Assembly (NCBI GenBank): GCA_945946665.1
Contig: CAMEWO010000019.1
Location: 1-43,246, forward strand
Direction: 5' to 3'
Length of the DNA stretch: 43,246 nt
Source: an uncultured Eubacterium sp.
GTDB lineage: Bacteria; Bacillota; Clostridia; Lachnospirales; Lachnospiraceae
Numbering within the stretch: position 1 is the first letter of the stretch; every line of letters begins with the position of its first letter. Made by a program: the position numbers and the translations under genes. Below, piece after piece: positions 41,517-43,246 of this stretch. The notes beneath the pieces are model-generated. The model saw nothing but the letters and a program-made list of their open reading frames with translations. It searched no databases and was not told the DNA's origin.

Positions 41517-42374
41517 TTATGCGTTATTATTTCCCTGCGGATTGTTGTAATTGTTGCCATATACTCTGTTGTTTCCATAGAAGTTATTATTATTAAGTGA
41601 CAGAAGCTTGTTGTATATACTCATCTGATTGCAGCTTAATACAATTAAAAATACGCCTACAGCCACAAATACAAAAAGGAGCACACCTGAAAGGTTTTCC
41701 AGCCATACAGATGGAAATCTGGATACAAATGCATCAATAATAATTGCAGGAGTAACACTTAAGATACACAGACAGATTCCTACGATAAGTGAAATAGTGT
41801 AGGTTGGCTTATACTCAGCCATTTTCTGGTTTATATATCCTGATGTTGCAAAATCAGTGGCATATCTTTCCTGCTGAAGGATTTTCCATTTGCTGGTGCA
41901 GGTGCCACTGTAAATAAAGAATCCAACTGCAATTGCAATTAATATAAACATCATACATGCACCCAAAGCACCATATATGGCTTCCATAGGTAAAACAGTT
42001 GATGCCAGACAGTCAAAGAATATTGGTCCGCATACAGATATGATGCATAAAAATACTCCAAGTGCAATAAATAATGATTTCTTCTTATGGCTGGCGATAT
42101 AATCATCCACCATGTCAATAGTGAAAGGCTTAGGTCTGTTGTTGTTCTGGTTGTTTACAATATTGTCTATACCCAAATCTCTTGCCAGTTCATCAAGGTT
42201 GCCGAATTCTGATATAACGATGCCTATAGCTTCGTTTTCGGTTTTGCCTTCATTCTTTAATTCTGTGTATTTGTCTTCCATCATCTGCCAGAGTTCATCC
42301 TTTGCCCTACGTACTTCTGGTGTGCCGGGAAGGTTGGCAAACATACTTTCAAGATAGTTTCTAATTGTTTCCAT
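41517..42374 (-). CDS. HAAS-domain membrane protein, prematurely stopped
   Basis: 285 residues up to an in-frame TAA. The N-terminal HAAS-type (DUF1700-like, permease prefix) region spans about residues 1-85 (ELWQMMEDKYTELKNEGKTENEAIGIVISEFGNLDELARDLG in parts). Four to five membrane helices follow between about 95 and 260, then an Asn-rich linker (NNNNFYGNNRVYGNN) where the frame ends. The rest of the gene continues in the same frame. It overlaps padR by 14 bases and is followed by the DUF4097 gene. Role unknown; probably the sensor or target of the PadR unit. Confidence 0.8.
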   Translation of the reverse strand: METIRNYLESMFANLPGTPEVRRAKDELWQMMEDKYTELKNEGKTENEAIGIVISEFGNLDELARDLGIDNIVNNQNNNRPKPFTIDMVDDYIASHKKKSLFIALGVFLCIISVCGPIFFDCLASTVLPMEAIYGALGACMMFILIAIAVGFFIYSGTCTSKWKILQQERYATDFATSGYINQKMAEYKPTYTISLIVGICLCILSVTPAIIIDAFVSRFPSVWLENLSGVLLFVFVAVGVFLIVLSCNQMSIYNKLLSLNNNNFYGNNRVYGNNYNNPQGNNNA

Positions 42375-42717
42375 CGGTCATATTCCCCCTGATAATAAAT
42401 TTTTCTACTACTTCCTTGGTGATAAGCCATTCGTCACATTTTTCCCTGTAATACTGCCTGCCGGTATCGGTAATGCGATAATAGGTGCGCCGCTTGCCGG
42501 AGGGGTTGCTGTTGTCAGGGAAAGACTGGATATAGCCATTCTTCTCCATTCGTGTAAATGCTGAGTACAGGGTGGTTTCTTTGATAACGTATTTTTCCCC
42601 GGACAGCTCTTTGATTTCTTTGGAGATTTCGTAGCCGTAGGATGGCTTATCAAGCAGGAGGTAAAGAATCATGGTGTCATTGTAACCACGAATAATATCG
42701 CTGCTGATACCACTCAT
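42361..42717 (-). CDS. PadR-family transcriptional regulator
   Basis: 118 residues. Winged helix typical of PadR: ILYLLLDKPSYGYEISKEIKEL, TTLYSAFTRMEKNGYI and the wing GKRRTYYRITDTGRQYY. The C-terminal helix for dimerisation is short, as in the PadR-s2 group. AAGGAGGA lies 6 bases before the ATG. It leads the padR-HAAS-DUF4097 operon and probably represses it. Two short palindromes at 43109-43133 near the predicted promoter are candidate operators. Confidence 0.9.
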   Translation of the reverse strand: MSGISSDIIRGYNDTMILYLLLDKPSYGYEISKEIKELSGEKYVIKETTLYSAFTRMEKNGYIQSFPDNSNPSGKRRTYYRITDTGRQYYREKCDEWLITKEVVEKFIIRGNMTDGNN

Positions 42718-42731
42718 ATACAGTCCTCCTT

Positions 42732-43077
42732 AATATTTTTCCTGTCAGGGAGGAAATGAGCGAATCCGTTCTGCCTATCCGGCATCAGATGCTTATAAGT
42801 TTTACCTAAGCAGCTATATAGCCAGAACAGGACGAGCTTCTAAGTGTTGCGGCATATATGCCTTACACTCGCTTATTTCAGCAACTGCCCGACAACTCGC
42901 CCTTGACCGGGCTCAGACATTCGTGCAGTTGCTGGCGAAGTGTAATCCATACACGCCGCAGCACTAAGATGTCGTCCAATCGTTCCGGCTATATAGCTGC
43001 ATAGGCAAAACTTACAAGCATCTGATGCCGGATAGGCAGAACGTATTCACGCATTTCCTGCGACAGCCGGTAATATT
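42732..43077. repeat. 346-bp near-perfect palindrome (MITE-like)
   Basis: The two halves are reverse complements over about 155 bases each with few mismatches and small indels, around a loop of about 36 bases (42889-42924). The best block is 28 bp without mismatch (42767-42794 and 43016-43043). The copy ends inside padR's leader, 5' of its ribosome site. TAATATT stands at both ends (42731-42737, 43071-43077) as a possible target duplication. No ORF is present. If transcribed from the padR promoter it would form a very large hairpin in the 5' UTR. Confidence 0.85.
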
Positions 43078-43108
43078 ATTTCGGTAATAATACTACGATT
43101 ATAGTAAT

Positions 43109-43133
43109 ACGATTGTCGTACTACGACTGTCGT
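43109..43133. promoter_or_regulatory. Twin ACGA-N3-TCGT palindromes, candidate PadR operator
   Basis: ACGATTGTCGT (43109-43119) and ACGACTGTCGT (43123-43133) are two copies of the same palindrome with centres 14 bp apart. Outer TACTACGA (43091-43098) and ACGTAGTA (43144-43151) add a further inverted pair. They lie just downstream of the predicted minus-strand start. Confidence 0.6.
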
Positions 43134-43151
43134 GGTATGCCTGACGTAGTA

Positions 43152-43180
43152 AGCATAACAGTATATTATATATATGTCAA
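43152..43180 (-). promoter_or_regulatory. Predicted padR operon promoter
   Basis: On the minus strand TTGACA (43175-43180), a 17-bp spacer and TATGCT (43152-43157). The predicted start near 43145 is about 430 bases from padR, so the whole palindrome would be in the leader. Confidence 0.55.
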
Positions 43181-43246
43181 TAGAAAAATTTTGGTCAATT
43201 GGAAAATTAAATTCCAGTTGTCCCATACCTCTGACTTGAACTTACT

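Noticed and set aside
41384-41578. Separate minus-strand small gene rich in Thr and Ile
   Set aside because: It is an out-of-phase reading of the interrupted HAAS gene. The real frame continues through this stretch with Asn-rich and membrane segments.
42718-43246. CRISPR array or group II intron in the long palindromic region
   Set aside because: There are no evenly spaced direct repeats, no intron domain V or ORF; the structure is a single large inverted repeat.

Overview
The window looks like chromosomal DNA of a low-GC Firmicute of the class Clostridia, most likely a Lachnospiraceae member (relatives of Lachnospira/Eubacterium eligens, Roseburia or Coprococcus would fit). The grounds are low GC with strong AGGAGG ribosome binding sites, a T-box leader, FeoAB with the small Cys-rich FeoB partner, a GatCAB route for amide aminoacyl-tRNAs, GSI-alpha glutamine synthetase followed by an ANTAR protein, a separate FchA cyclohydrolase, NiaR, and the order ispF-cysE-cysS-mrnC-rlmB-sigH known from Firmicutes. 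The genus is inference only. None of the ten tRNA genes encodes its 3' CCA.

Layout. 1-558: end of a tRNA operon (Pro, Gly, Arg, His, Gln, Lys) and its terminator. 560-773: a nested inverted repeat. 774-4060: iron module, a DtxR-type repressor divergent from feoA-feoB-Cys-rich peptide, with GTTAG-N6-CTAAC operators. 4143-8189: MerR regulator divergent from an operon with two exported flavodoxin-type lipoproteins (one fused to an FGE-like fold), a DUF4405 cytochrome-like membrane protein and a cytosolic flavodoxin. 8235-11849: Mrp/NBP35 Fe-S carrier, CgeB-like glycosyltransferase, tRNA-Leu, MFS transporter. 11950-13410: a frameshifted regulator remnant and a DUF4143 ATPase bracketed by near-identical direct repeats. 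13486-15726 (minus): CapA-like protein and PdaB-like deacetylase. 15882-20210: glnA, ANTAR protein, dapF, fchA, folD. 20234-25594: T-box leader and aspS-gatC-gatA-gatB. 25750-27114: GH28 polygalacturonase. 27100-27687: PilZ protein and a candidate antisense/type I toxin-like locus. 27765-32508: purC, purF, niaR, purB. 32876-33149: tRNA-Val, tRNA-Met. 33392-35527: membrane diguanylate cyclase. 35713-40302: ispF, cysE, cysS, mrnC, rlmB, sigH. 40332-40514: tRNA-Thr. 40559-43180 (minus): padR, a HAAS-type membrane protein with a premature stop, a DUF4097 protein, and a 346-bp palindrome in the padR leader region.

How the parts work together. AspRS and GatCAB make Asn-tRNA(Asn) and Gln-tRNA(Gln) by transamidation; the T-box carries a GAAC tetranucleotide at the likely specifier site, the overlapping Asn/Glu arrangement described for the Clostridium acetobutylicum transamidation operon. 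FchA and FolD form a split C1-folate step: this FolD lacks two residues needed for cyclohydrolase activity, and FchA is encoded just upstream. The feo genes and their repressor form a metal-responsive unit. The most unusual modules are the exported flavodoxin/cytochrome operon, the antisense locus at 27.1-27.3 kb, and the large palindrome upstream of padR.
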